16,491 nt of DNA from JBAXEO01 sp964541375 (GCA_964541375.1 CAZIPT010000052.1:1-16491), one strand, 5' to 3'. Counted from the first letter of the stretch, positions 6,891 to 14,547 are shown. Translations and numbers: made by a program. Notes: generated by a model from the sequence alone, not told the origin.

Positions 6891-8188
6891 TCGGCGCTTC
6901 GCAGGAGCATCCCGGAGAGCAGCTTGGGGAAGAAGTAGGTGCTCTTCTGCGGCATGGTCTCGCCCGCCAGCGCCACCTCGCGGAGTTGCTCCATGCGCGT
7001 CGGTCGCATGATGAACACGACGTCGTGGTCTTCTGTCGCTCCCAAGGCCACATCGGCATCTTTGATGAACCAGATGCGATCCAGGGTCTCCGGGCGGTCG
7101 GGGTGGATGTCGAGCAACGGTTCGAGGATGAGCTCCTGAAGCACAGCGACATCGAGGTGCTTCCATGCCGAGGAGTGCTCCGAATCGATCGCGGTTTCGA
7201 GGTCGACATCGTCTCGGAGACGGACTCGCCGGGGCGTCTCATCTCCACTCACCTTGACGATGAACGCAGGACGGGTCGAGCCCTCCAGCGCCGCGGTCGA
7301 CGAACCAGCGGGCGGGAGCGCCTCGAGCGTGAAGTCACGAGCGAGCGCCCTCCAGAACGCAGCCCCGTCGAAGGCACCCGGAGCGTCAGCGGCACGGTGG
7401 GTCGCCAGGACGCACAACTCGGGGTCGTCCATGTTGACCAGCGCCATCATCACGAAGTCGTAGGGACGGTCGGCGGTGGCGGCTTCGCCGTCGAGGTTCT
7501 CCGTCCGGCGGAGGTCGCGGTACGCGAGCGCAGTGGTGTAGCGGTGGTGGCCGTCGGCGATGAAGATCTGCTTGTCGGCGAGAATCCGCTGGACATCGGC
7601 GTGGAACTTGGGATCCGTCATCGCCCAAAGCGAACTCGTGACGCCGTCAGCGTCGACCGCCATCGAGACTGGATCCTGCCTCGTGGCGTCTGCGAAGAGG
7701 GGGTCGGTCTCGCCGAGTGCGTCCTCGAAGAGTCCGAACACCGGGCTGAGGTTAGCTGCGGTGGCCTTGGTGAGTTCGAATCGGTCGCCGAGCGCCTTTG
7801 GGAGCGTGCGTTCATGCGGCAGGACGACGCCGGCCTCGAACGGCTCGAGAGCGACCTCGACCACGAGCGCCCTTCGGCGAATAGGGTGCTCACCGATGGT
7901 GAACCGCTGCTCCAGCACGTAGACGGCCGGCTGCGTGTCCTGCACCATGACGCCGCGCCTGCGCCAGTCCGCCCATGTCGCCGCACCGGCGGCGTAGCGG
8001 TTGCCTTCGACCGCCGGATCGGCGTCGCCCTGGGGTAGTTCGAGCGCGACGATGTTGTCCGGGTCGCTGGCCAGCAGCGCCGCGCGCTGCTCGGCCGAGA
8101 TCACATCGTAGGGAGGAGCCGTCACGGCGGAGATGTCCTTGCCCGGTCGGCCGTAGCGAAATGCGGCGAAGGGACGGACGCGAGCCAT
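6887..8188 (-). CDS. DUF1015 family protein
   Basis: A 433-residue cytosolic protein with the full length and N-terminus (MARVRPFAAFRYG, then VTAPPYDVIS) of the DUF1015 family, whose biochemical role I do not know. A conserved D212-G-H-H-R216 followed by YTTALAY is the most striking motif. It resembles the GxxR box of ParB/Srx-fold nucleotide-binding proteins, including free-serine kinases, so an ATP- or CTP-dependent activity on a small molecule is possible; this is inference. The ATG is preceded on its strand by aaggag at eight bases, a clear start. A -10 box (agtcta on the plus strand, 8255-8260) lies about 67 bases upstream. It faces the glycosylase gene and shares its stop tetranucleotide, and follows azlD at 103 bp on the same strand. 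Confidence 0.88.
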   Translation of the reverse strand: MARVRPFAAFRYGRPGKDISAVTAPPYDVISAEQRAALLASDPDNIVALELPQGDADPAVEGNRYAAGAATWADWRRRGVMVQDTQPAVYVLEQRFTIGEHPIRRRALVVEVALEPFEAGVVLPHERTLPKALGDRFELTKATAANLSPVFGLFEDALGETDPLFADATRQDPVSMAVDADGVTSSLWAMTDPKFHADVQRILADKQIFIADGHHRYTTALAYRDLRRTENLDGEAATADRPYDFVMMALVNMDDPELCVLATHRAADAPGAFDGAAFWRALARDFTLEALPPAGSSTAALEGSTRPAFIVKVSGDETPRRVRLRDDVDLETAIDSEHSSAWKHLDVAVLQELILEPLLDIHPDRPETLDRIWFIKDADVALGATEDHDVVFIMRPTRMEQLREVALAGETMPQKSTYFFPKLLSGMLLRSAD

Positions 8189-8254
8189 GGGCGAAACTCC
8201 TTGGGACCGGCGGCTGATGTAACGGCGGAGGAGACACTCCCCGAGGTGGTCGCC

Positions 8255-8260
8255 AGTCTA
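8255..8260 (-). promoter_or_regulatory. -10 box TAGACT upstream of the DUF1015 gene
   Basis: On the minus strand the context is GCGCTAGACT, identical over ten bases to the -10 of the geranylgeranyl reductase gene. The -35 region at 17 bp is poor (TTCCCG). It would give a leader of about 60 bases containing the aaggag ribosome site and separates DUF1015 transcription from azlCD. Confidence 0.4.
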
Positions 8261-8291
8261 GCGCACGGCGACTTGAGCGGGAAGCCGGACG

Positions 8292-8642
8292 CTAGCCGAG
8301 CAGCAGGGGCAGCAGTCGCTGCAGGAGTACGAACGAGGCCATCCCTGCGATAGTCGCACCGAGGAAGCTCCTGGTGAGCTTGAAGACGAGCCCGGTGATC
8401 AGGGCGGCGTAGACGCTCGGGCTTGCCAGGGGGTTGGACCATTGGCCCGCAGGTCTCAGGACTTCGCCGGAGACGAGTGCTCCCATCACGGCGATTGGGA
8501 CGAACGAGAGCCAACGCATGATCGGCTTTGGAAGGTCCATTCGCGAGATCACCACGATGGGGGGGAACCGCACAGCGTAGTTGAGAACCGCCATACCGAT
8601 GATGACGCCCCAGATGGTCGCCTGCGAGAGACTACTCGTCAC
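8292..8642 (-). CDS. azlD: AzlD family amino-acid export subunit
   Basis: A 116-residue hydrophobic protein with about four predicted membrane spans, the size and layout of AzlD, the small partner of AzlC. The N-terminal WGVIIGMAVLNYAVRFPPIVV includes the family's conserved Y-x-x-R-x-x-P segment. AzlCD exports branched-chain amino acids and confers resistance to 4-azaleucine in Bacillus subtilis; the exact substrate here is unknown. It starts with GTG inside the end of azlC, overlapping by 11 bases in a different frame, so translation is coupled and the subunits are likely made in equal amounts. No terminator hairpin is obvious after it. Confidence 0.9.
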   Translation of the reverse strand: MTSSLSQATIWGVIIGMAVLNYAVRFPPIVVISRMDLPKPIMRWLSFVPIAVMGALVSGEVLRPAGQWSNPLASPSVYAALITGLVFKLTRSFLGATIAGMASFVLLQRLLPLLLG

Positions 8643-9387
8643 GCCAGATCACCGCCGCAACGGTCGCCGCTGTCATTGATGCGGTCACGAGGAACCAGCT
8701 CGCCGAGATAGGCAGCCCCATCGCAGAGAGAATCGGAAGCAGCAGGACCAACCCGCCGGCAAGCAGACCGGTCATGACGTGTCGCGAGTCCTCGGCCAGG
8801 GCGATGAAGAGCGCAACGAACATCGCAGGCATCGCGAAGCTCACGCCGAACCGTGAGGGGTCGCCGATCCACCCGGCGCCCCACGCTCCGAGAAAGGTGC
8901 CGAGCACCCAGCCCGTCCATGCGATCGCACCCACGCCGAGCATCGAAGCTGGCGAGGAGAGTCCGAGCCGGTGCTCGGCGATGTTCACCGCGAATGTCTC
9001 ATCGGTCAGGGTGAAGGCGATGCCCCCCTGCTTGGCAAGCGAGACGCCGCGCAAGTAGGGGGAGAGAGTTGCCGCGAAGAGGACGTAGCGCACGTTCACG
9101 ATGGTTGTCGCGACCAGCACCGCGGCCACCCCTGCGCCTGTGCCGAGAACCGAAAGCGCGATGAACTGCCCCGCTCCCGCCAAGGCGGTCGCCGAGCAGA
9201 GGACCGCCTGAAGCGTGGTGAAGCCGATAGTTCGCGCCAGGATGCCGAATGCCATTCCGATCGGGACATAGCCGAGGAAGATCGGCGATCCGAGCTCCAC
9301 ACCTCGCCAGAATCGCGGCCAGGCGGGTGCGTCGGCGGGGTTCTCGGCGGATGTGGATGTGGGCGGACTCGGAGACATGAAGCGCAT
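8632..9387 (-). CDS. azlC: AzlC family amino-acid exporter, large subunit
   Basis: A 251-residue inner-membrane protein, main subunit of the AzlCD branched-chain amino-acid exporter. After a Pro/Ser-rich tail of about 30 residues come the family hallmarks: P-I-G-M-A-F-G-I-L, then FTTLQAVLCSATALAGAGQF, and VNVRYVLFAATLSPYL, followed by TLTDETFAV; roughly seven hydrophobic spans are visible. ATG 9387 was taken, but ATG 9378 (fourth residue) is equally possible; neither has a clear Shine-Dalgarno site, so the mRNA may have a very short leader. It is divergent from the zinc-ribbon gene at 9501 across 113 bp. Regulators of the Lrp type often neighbour azlCD; none is seen here. Confidence 0.92.
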   Translation of the reverse strand: MRFMSPSPPTSTSAENPADAPAWPRFWRGVELGSPIFLGYVPIGMAFGILARTIGFTTLQAVLCSATALAGAGQFIALSVLGTGAGVAAVLVATTIVNVRYVLFAATLSPYLRGVSLAKQGGIAFTLTDETFAVNIAEHRLGLSSPASMLGVGAIAWTGWVLGTFLGAWGAGWIGDPSRFGVSFAMPAMFVALFIALAEDSRHVMTGLLAGGLVLLLPILSAMGLPISASWFLVTASMTAATVAAVIWRDE

Positions 9388-9462
9388 GGTAGCACTCGTG
9401 GCGCAATTCTTGCGTCGGGCTGATTGAAGCTCGTTTGGGAGACTGGATCAGGCGCGCGACGG

Positions 9463-9468
9463 TACAAT
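9463..9468 (+). promoter_or_regulatory. -10 box TACAAT of the gene at 9501
   Basis: A near-consensus TACAAT lies 32 bases before the ATG, leaving room for the aaggagg site at 9486-9492. No convincing -35 sits 16-18 bp upstream (the bases there read agactg), so only the -10 is called. Confidence 0.45.
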
Positions 9469-9500
9469 CAAAGTAGGTCACCAGCAAGGAGGCGGTCGCG

Positions 9501-9881
9501 ATGGAGTTCACCATTACCTGCCCCATCGATGGACCAATCACGGTATCGCTCGAAGACATCGATACGGTGATGCTTCGAGATTCGGAACGCGCGGACATCA
9601 CGTTTGTGTGCCCTCAGTGCGGTACTGACATCACCGTGACGGCCGTTGTTCCCAGCTTCCTGCTCGCCGCCATAGAGGCTCTAGCCGAGGAGGGCGAGGG
9701 CACGGGTGGACCGTTCTCCGGGATCATCGAAGTGTCTTCGGCCTTCGAAGACGGGGGTCCGGCGGGTGAATCACGACAGGACGACACCGTAGCGGAAGCC
9801 TACTGCGAGTACTTCCGTCGGCAACTCGCACATGTCGAGTGCGTCGAGGACGCGCTTCACGAGATCGACGCTGCGCGCTAG
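9501..9881 (+). CDS. Hypothetical protein with a degenerate zinc-ribbon start
   Basis: A 126-residue acidic, soluble protein I cannot assign. The first 45 residues look like a half-lost zinc ribbon: C7-P-I-D-G in place of CPxCG, then an intact C37-P-Q-C40-G, so one of four ligands is Asp10 if metal is bound at all. A short hydrophobic helix (VVPSFLLAAIEAL, about 49-61) follows, then a glycine- and acid-rich linker, then a C-terminal helical segment with two more cysteines (AYCEYF, HVECVED). ATG 9501 has aaggagg eight bases upstream, an excellent start. It is divergent from azlC and 131 bp before lemA, so it may be monocistronic. A DNA- or protein-binding adaptor role would fit the shape but is a guess. 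Confidence 0.75.
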   Translation: MEFTITCPIDGPITVSLEDIDTVMLRDSERADITFVCPQCGTDITVTAVVPSFLLAAIEALAEEGEGTGGPFSGIIEVSSAFEDGGPAGESRQDDTVAEAYCEYFRRQLAHVECVEDALHEIDAAR

Positions 9882-9921
9882 CGGATGTGTTCGTGCTGGT
9901 CGCGTCGCGCTTGATGGGGAC

Positions 9922-9947
9922 TTGACGCCAGAGGCTTCTGCTAGGAT
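9922..9947 (+). promoter_or_regulatory. Possible promoter for lemA-lgt (extended -10)
   Basis: TTGACG at 9922-9927 is followed by TGCTAGGAT (extended -10, hexamer 9942-9947), but the spacer is only 14 bp, too short for a normal promoter. The extended -10 might work without that -35. Low confidence. Confidence 0.3.
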
Positions 9948-10012
9948 TCCCTCAGAGTGTTCTGCTCGGCGGATTCCTGCATGCAGCAACCTGGCGTGTG
10001 GGGGAGGAGATG

Positions 10013-10582
10013 ATGTCAGTGCCAATAGCACTCGGGCTCTGTTTCGGGCTCGTTGTCATCGTTGTGGTGGTGGGCCTGGCGGTTGTCGCCATGTACAACC
10101 GGCTCATCGTGTTGCGCAACCGAGTCGACAACGCCTGGGCCCAGATCGAGGTTCAGCTCAAGCGCCGCTACGACCTGATTCCCAACTTGGTGAGCACGGT
10201 CAAGGGCTACGCTGCTCACGAGTCGGGCGTGTTCGAGCGGGTCACGCAGGCCAGATCGGCCGCCATCAACGCGCAGGGCGTTGAGGAGCAGGCTCAGGCG
10301 GAGAACATGCTGTCCGGAGCGCTCAAATCACTCTTCGCGGTCGCCGAGGCGTACCCGGATTTGAAGGCGAACCAGAACTTCCTCGACCTTCAGGCTCAGC
10401 TCACTGACACCGAGAACAAGATCGCCTACTCCAGGCAGTTCTACAACGACTCGGTGATGAGCTTCAACACTGCTATCCAGTCGTTCCCGGCAAACGTCCT
10501 CGCGGGAATGTTCGGCTTCCTGGCAAGGGCGTACTTCGAGGCAGAGCCAGCGGCCGATACGGCCCCTAGCGTTCAGTTCTAG
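10013..10582 (+). CDS. LemA family membrane protein
   Basis: A 189-residue protein anchored by one N-terminal membrane helix (about residues 5-27), followed by the helical-bundle LemA domain. The family core is unmistakable: YNRLIVLRNRVDNAWAQIEV, then LKRRYDLIPNLVSTVKGYA, then HESGVFERV, and further on YSRQFYNDSV and FPANVLAGMFGF. LemA proteins are widespread; their molecular function is not established. They are usually found beside HtpX-type proteases or TPM-domain proteins, but here the neighbour is lgt, 41 bp downstream. I chose ATG 10013, five bases after gggagg; GTG 9998 and ATG 10010 are in frame but badly spaced. It is probably transcribed with lgt. Confidence 0.93.
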   Translation: MSVPIALGLCFGLVVIVVVVGLAVVAMYNRLIVLRNRVDNAWAQIEVQLKRRYDLIPNLVSTVKGYAAHESGVFERVTQARSAAINAQGVEEQAQAENMLSGALKSLFAVAEAYPDLKANQNFLDLQAQLTDTENKIAYSRQFYNDSVMSFNTAIQSFPANVLAGMFGFLARAYFEAEPAADTAPSVQF

Positions 10583-10623
10583 ACCACGCTTCGGCAACTG
10601 CGGTCCGACCAAGAGGAGTCCGC

Positions 10624-11439
10624 GTGAGGTTGGCGGCCATCGCATTTCCGGCCATCGACCCCATCGCATTCCGGGTCGGGCCGTTTGCCGTTCGCTGGTA
10701 TGGGATCGCCTACCTGCTCGGCTTCCTCGGCGCGTACCTTGTCATGCGGTGGTTGATCGGCAGGTGGCGACTGAACATCAGTGACGACGATCAGCTCACC
10801 ATCATCCTGGCGGCGGTGGTGGGAGTGGTTGCCGGCGGCAGGCTCGGATACGTCCTCTTCTACGGCGGCGGCTACTACTGGACCCACCCCGGACAGGTGC
10901 TGGCGGTGTGGGACGGCGGGATGTCGTTTCACGGGGGGCTCATCGGCATCCTGGTGGCGGCGGTCGTCGTGGCTGCCACGTTGCGGATTCCCTGGCTTAC
11001 GCTGTGCGATCTGGGCTCGGTCGGTGCGCCGATCGGCATCTTCTTCGGCCGGCTGGCCAACTTCGTGAACCAAGAGCTATGGGGCCGAGTGACCACCGCA
11101 CCGTGGGGAGTCGTGTTCCCCGGCGCCGGATCCGCCCCACGCCATCCCTCGCAGATATACGAGGCGCTGCTCGAGGGCCTTCTCGTGTTCCTTGTGATGG
11201 TGGCGCTCGCGTCGCGAAAGGATCCCTTTCCCCGCGGCGTCTTGTTTGGCGTACTGCTCTCGTTCTACGGGATCTTGAGGATAGCGGCGGAGTTCGTTCG
11301 GGAGCCGGATGCGCAAGTCGGCTTCCTCCCCGGCGGTGCGACGATGGGCCAGGCGCTCAGCATTCCCCTGGTAGTTGTCGGCGTTGCCGTGGTGGTGTGG
11401 TCGCTCTGGCGTGACCTGCCCGAGAAGGGGCGGCCCTGA
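10624..11439 (+). CDS. lgt: Phosphatidylglycerol-prolipoprotein diacylglyceryl transferase
   Basis: Transfers a diacylglyceryl group from phosphatidylglycerol to the lipobox cysteine of prolipoproteins, the first step of lipoprotein maturation, in the cytoplasmic membrane. The 271-residue protein has about seven spans. H103 (SFHGGLIG) and R143 (GRLANFVNQELWG) fall at the same numbers as the essential His103 and Arg143 of E. coli Lgt, and HPSQIYEALLEG follows. GTG 10624 is preceded by agaggag at five bases. It follows lemA by 41 bp and converges with a small cysteine-rich gene across only 18 bp. The lipoprotein gene at 11815 encodes a likely substrate. This is one of only two genes here ending in TGA. 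Confidence 0.96.
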   Translation: MRLAAIAFPAIDPIAFRVGPFAVRWYGIAYLLGFLGAYLVMRWLIGRWRLNISDDDQLTIILAAVVGVVAGGRLGYVLFYGGGYYWTHPGQVLAVWDGGMSFHGGLIGILVAAVVVAATLRIPWLTLCDLGSVGAPIGIFFGRLANFVNQELWGRVTTAPWGVVFPGAGSAPRHPSQIYEALLEGLLVFLVMVALASRKDPFPRGVLFGVLLSFYGILRIAAEFVREPDAQVGFLPGGATMGQALSIPLVVVGVAVVVWSLWRDLPEKGRP

Positions 11440-11457
11440 AGGCGTGAGTCGGGTCGC

Positions 11458-11661
11458 CTAGTCGCAGATCTCGCCTTCGGGCTTCCAACACGGAGCGTCG
11501 ACTTCGAGGCAGCGAACGCTCTCGCCCGGGCGGAGCTCTCGGGGCGGCGTGCAGTATGCACAAAAGAGGCGAGGAAACTCGCCGACGAGGTCCTTGAGTT
11601 CGGGGTCGTCGTACGGGCGCGCTTCAGGCATCTCGACCATGTGTAGCAGGTAGCATGGCAC
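11458..11661 (-). CDS. Small cysteine-rich hypothetical protein, six Cys
   Basis: A 67-residue soluble protein with six cysteines (C3, C34, C37, C51, C58, C66), including C34-A-Y-C37 and a PCW motif near the end. The cysteine content suggests a bound metal or Fe-S cluster, but I recognise no family. The start is uncertain. GTG 11661 has gggaggt (11671-11677) nine bases upstream, and I prefer it; ATG 11688 (76 residues) and TTG 11715 (85 residues) are in frame without a ribosome site. No competing gene exists on the other strand, and the TAG stop fits the local habit, so I believe it is real. It converges on lgt across 18 bp and is divergent from the DUF3048 lipoprotein gene. Confidence 0.6.
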   Translation of the reverse strand: MPCYLLHMVEMPEARPYDDPELKDLVGEFPRLFCAYCTPPRELRPGESVRCLEVDAPCWKPEGEICD

Positions 11662-11753
11662 GCGCAGTCGACCTCCCGTCACGGTCATGCTACCGACAGG
11701 CGTGACACAGGGCAACCGTGGGCGAGTGACGGGGACGATCGCGCCCCGGGGGT

Positions 11754-11782
11754 TTGACCCTGTGAGAGCGGCTCACTAGACT
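11754..11782 (+). promoter_or_regulatory. Promoter of the DUF3048 lipoprotein gene
   Basis: TTGACC at 11754-11759 and TAGACT at 11777-11782 with a 17-bp spacer, one of the best promoter matches in the window. The start would be near 11789, giving a leader of about 26 bases that includes the ggaggga ribosome site. Confidence 0.65.
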
Positions 11783-11814
11783 TCGTGCAGACTCTGATGG
11801 AGGGATTGGGCTTC

Positions 11815-12864
11815 ATGGTGCGTCTTCGCACGCTCGTCGCCACCGCGGCCGTTGCTCTCGTGGTCACGTCCTCGCTGATCGGCTGCCAGCCCAAGCAACC
11901 CGCCGAGGTTACCTCGGCATGGCCGATCGCCACGAGCGAGCGTGCGGTCCCCAGGCCGCCGGAACCGGTCCTGTGGCCGCTGAGCGGACTCGTTGCCCCG
12001 GACGCCGAAGCGATCATGCGCAGGCCACTCTCGGTGAAGATCGAGAACTCACCAGTCGCTCGTCCGCAGACCGGGCTCAGCTTGGCGGATGTGGTCTACG
12101 AGTCGGTCGCCGAGGGCGGGATCACGCGTTTCAACGCGATCTTCCAGAGCCAGATGCCCAAGGTGCTCGGGCCGGTGCGAAGCGCTCGGCTTTCCGACCT
12201 CTGGATCGTGCCCCAGTACCACGCTCTCTTCGTCTTCTCGGGGGCGAGCTACCAGGTGAACAAGGAGGTCAGGTCGGCCCGGTTGCCCAATCTGTCACAG
12301 GATGCGGGCGTCTCGATTCCGTACTCTCGGTCGAGCGCTCGTGCTGCCCCGCACAACCTGTACCTCAACACGAGCCGTGCCTACGCCGAAGCGGAGAGGC
12401 GGGGAATGTCCGTCACCGACGACGTGCCTCGGCTACAGTTCTCGCCTCGGACAGCGGCTCAGGCGACGACGATCACGGTTGTCTCGATCCCCTTCTCGTA
12501 CGCCAACAAAGTGGTCTGGACGTACCGGCCTGAGAGTAAGAAGTACCTTCGCGTGAACGACGGCAAGAGGCACATGGACGCCGCCAACGGCAAGCAGATA
12601 GCCGCTTCCAACGTCGTGGTCCTGTGGGCCAGGTATCTGTCAGCCAGCCGAGACAAACTCGGCAGCACCACCTACGACATCAACCTCGGAGGCTCCGGGC
12701 GCGCGTCTGTGTTCCGCAATGGTGAACGCTTCGACGGGACGTGGACCGCCGACAACACCGCTCCGCCGAGGTTCACGGCCGCCAACGGCACACCCATCAA
12801 GCTCGCGCCCGGGAACACGTGGTTCCAGGTGATTCCACTCAACGTGAGTATCACCATGAAGTAG
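11815..12864 (+). CDS. DUF3048 domain lipoprotein (YerB-like)
   Basis: A 349-residue lipoprotein. A basic N-terminus (MVRLR), a hydrophobic stretch and lipobox L-I-G-C24 direct export, cleavage before Cys24 and attachment of lipid by Lgt, encoded just upstream. The body matches the DUF3048 pair of domains: RRPLSVKIENSPVARPQTGL, then ADVVYESVAEGGITRF, then the PVRSAR motif in LGPVRSARLSDLW, with a C-terminal part rich in beta-like segments (FRNGERFDGTW). Homologues such as Bacillus YerB are uncharacterised; a cell-envelope role is likely from location only. I chose ATG 11815 because ggaggga lies nine bases before it and the signal peptide then starts correctly; ATG 11797 would add six odd residues. 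It has its own promoter. Confidence 0.88.
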   Translation: MVRLRTLVATAAVALVVTSSLIGCQPKQPAEVTSAWPIATSERAVPRPPEPVLWPLSGLVAPDAEAIMRRPLSVKIENSPVARPQTGLSLADVVYESVAEGGITRFNAIFQSQMPKVLGPVRSARLSDLWIVPQYHALFVFSGASYQVNKEVRSARLPNLSQDAGVSIPYSRSSARAAPHNLYLNTSRAYAEAERRGMSVTDDVPRLQFSPRTAAQATTITVVSIPFSYANKVVWTYRPESKKYLRVNDGKRHMDAANGKQIAASNVVVLWARYLSASRDKLGSTTYDINLGGSGRASVFRNGERFDGTWTADNTAPPRFTAANGTPIKLAPGNTWFQVIPLNVSITMK

Positions 12865-12938
12865 ACTGGCCACAGAGAATGCTGTGCCTCTGGAGCCGGT
12901 GGGTTCTTGAGCGTCCGCATTCCGCACCTTTGCGCTGG

Positions 12939-12968
12939 TTGTATGAGCCGAACCGCGGCAGGTACAAT
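12939..12968 (+). promoter_or_regulatory. Promoter of pdxS-pdxT
   Basis: TTGTAT at 12939-12944 and TACAAT at 12963-12968, spacer 18 bp. The predicted start near 12975 leaves a leader of about 70 bases with aaggag at 13031-13036. No PdxR-type repeat was recognised. Confidence 0.55.
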
Positions 12969-13045
12969 CTCACACCTACACGCACCCCACAGATGCGGTA
13001 CGCGCTGCCAAGAGAGGCGGCGGGCGCCGAAAGGAGTAGTCGCAC

Positions 13046-13942
13046 GTGACTGACAGCCAGAGAGAGACCGGCACACTCCGGGTCAAGACCGGGCTCGCCG
13101 AGATGCTCAAGGGCGGCGTCATCATGGACGTCGTCAACGCCGAGCAGGCGAAGATCGCCGAGGATGCAGGTGCGGTCGCCGTCATGGCGCTCGAACGAGT
13201 CCCCGCTGACATCCGTGCCGAAGGCGGCGTCTCAAGGATGTCAGATCCGACGATGGTGCTCGGCATCGTTGATGCCGTGACGATTCCTGTCATGGCGAAG
13301 TGCCGAATCGGACATTTCGTGGAGGCGCAGGTTCTGCAGTCACTCGGCGTCGACTACCTCGACGAGTCCGAGGTTCTCACCCCCGCCGACGAGGAGTACC
13401 ACATCAACAAGTGGGATTTCACCGTCCCCTTCGTGTGTGGTTGCCGCAATCTGGGAGAGGCGCTTCGTCGGATCGCCGAGGGTGCCGCCATGGTGCGGAC
13501 GAAGGGCGAACCGGGCACCGGCAACGTCGTTGAGGCGGTGCGCCACATGCGGTCCGTGACGACCGAGATCGGCTGGGTCGTCGGCCTGCGCGAGGAGCAG
13601 CTGTTCGACGCAGCCAAGAAGCTCTCGGCCCCCTACGAACTGGTGAAGTGGGTCCACGACAACGGTAGACTGCCAGTCGTCAACTTCTCGGCAGGCGGTA
13701 TCGCGACGCCCGCGGACGCGGCGCTCATGATGCAGTTGGGATGCGACGGGGTATTCGTCGGGAGCGGCATCTTCAAGAGCGGCGACCCGTCCAAGCGTGC
13801 CAAAGCCATCGTCGAGGCGACGACTCACTTTGAGGACGCCGAGATCATCGCGAAAGTGTCGCGGGATCTGGGAGAGGCGATGGTCGGCATCAATATCGCG
13901 GACATTCCCGAGAACGAGCTCATGGCACCGCGGGGCTGGTAG
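13046..13942 (+). CDS. pdxS: Pyridoxal 5'-phosphate synthase, lyase subunit
   Basis: Builds pyridoxal 5'-phosphate from ribose 5-phosphate, glyceraldehyde 3-phosphate and ammonia supplied by PdxT; twelve PdxS and twelve PdxT form the cytosolic complex. The 298-residue barrel shows every key residue, each offset by four from Bacillus subtilis numbering: D28 (VIMDVV), the Schiff-base lysine K85 (MAKCRIGHF) and the second lysine K153 (VRTKGEPGTG). GTG 13046 is preceded by aaggag at nine bases. pdxT starts one base after the stop, so the two are co-translated. This is the deoxyxylulose 5-phosphate-independent route to vitamin B6. Confidence 0.98.
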   Translation: MTDSQRETGTLRVKTGLAEMLKGGVIMDVVNAEQAKIAEDAGAVAVMALERVPADIRAEGGVSRMSDPTMVLGIVDAVTIPVMAKCRIGHFVEAQVLQSLGVDYLDESEVLTPADEEYHINKWDFTVPFVCGCRNLGEALRRIAEGAAMVRTKGEPGTGNVVEAVRHMRSVTTEIGWVVGLREEQLFDAAKKLSAPYELVKWVHDNGRLPVVNFSAGGIATPADAALMMQLGCDGVFVGSGIFKSGDPSKRAKAIVEATTHFEDAEIIAKVSRDLGEAMVGINIADIPENELMAPRGW

Positions 13943-13943
13943 C

Positions 13944-14519
13944 GTGCGGGTCGGAGTCCTTGCCCTGCAGGGTGCATTCCGCGAGCACATCTACGCCCTC
14001 GAGGCACTTGATGTCGGCGCGCTCGCCGTCCGGCTGCCGCAGCAACTCGACGACTGTGCGGGCCTGATCATCCCCGGTGGCGAGTCGACCGCGATCTCGA
14101 AGCTGATGGAGAGCTACGGCTTCTACGAGCCTATCGTCGCACGGCACGCCGAAGGGATGGCCGTTTGGGGCACGTGCGCGGGTGCGATACTCGTCGCCAA
14201 ACGCATCACGGAAGGGATCGCCGGACAACGCGGTCTCGACCTGATGGACATCGAGGTGCGCCGCAATGCCTACGGCCGGCAAACCGAGTCCTTCGAGGCG
14301 AACCTGGACTTCGCCCACATCGGCGACGCATATCGCGGCGTGTTCATTCGTGCCCCGTGGATAGAGAGCGTGGGTGAGGGGGTCGAAGTGCTGGCGAGTC
14401 ACGACGGGCACATCGTCGCGGCCCGGCAGCAGAGACTCCTCGCGACGACGTTCCACCCGGAACTGACGGGTGACCCTCGTGTGCACCGCTACTTCGTGGA
14501 GAGCGTCGCCACGCGGTAG
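13944..14519 (+). CDS. pdxT: Pyridoxal 5'-phosphate synthase, glutaminase subunit
   Basis: A 191-residue class I glutamine amidotransferase that hydrolyses glutamine and channels ammonia to PdxS. The catalytic triad is C78 (WGTCAGAIL), H171 and E173 (TFHPELTGD); GLIIPGGEST near 40-49 forms the oxyanion region. The GTG start lies one base after the pdxS stop with no good ribosome site of its own, so translation is probably coupled to pdxS, which suits an equimolar complex. yebC follows after 69 bp, possibly on the same transcript. Confidence 0.97.
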   Translation: MRVGVLALQGAFREHIYALEALDVGALAVRLPQQLDDCAGLIIPGGESTAISKLMESYGFYEPIVARHAEGMAVWGTCAGAILVAKRITEGIAGQRGLDLMDIEVRRNAYGRQTESFEANLDFAHIGDAYRGVFIRAPWIESVGEGVEVLASHDGHIVAARQQRLLATTFHPELTGDPRVHRYFVESVATR

Positions 14520-14541
14520 CGACGGCGGTTCGTCTCGCGGG

Positions 14542-14547
14542 TAGAAT
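14542..14547 (+). promoter_or_regulatory. Possible -10 box TAGAAT before yebC
   Basis: TAGAAT lies 41 bases before the yebC start, but the bases 17 bp upstream (gcgacg) are a poor -35. It could be an internal promoter behind pdxST. Confidence 0.35.

Noticed and set aside
6773..8038. Plus-strand frame of 421 codons over DUF1015
   Set aside because: Antisense shadow of a gene with a clear family match and ribosome site.
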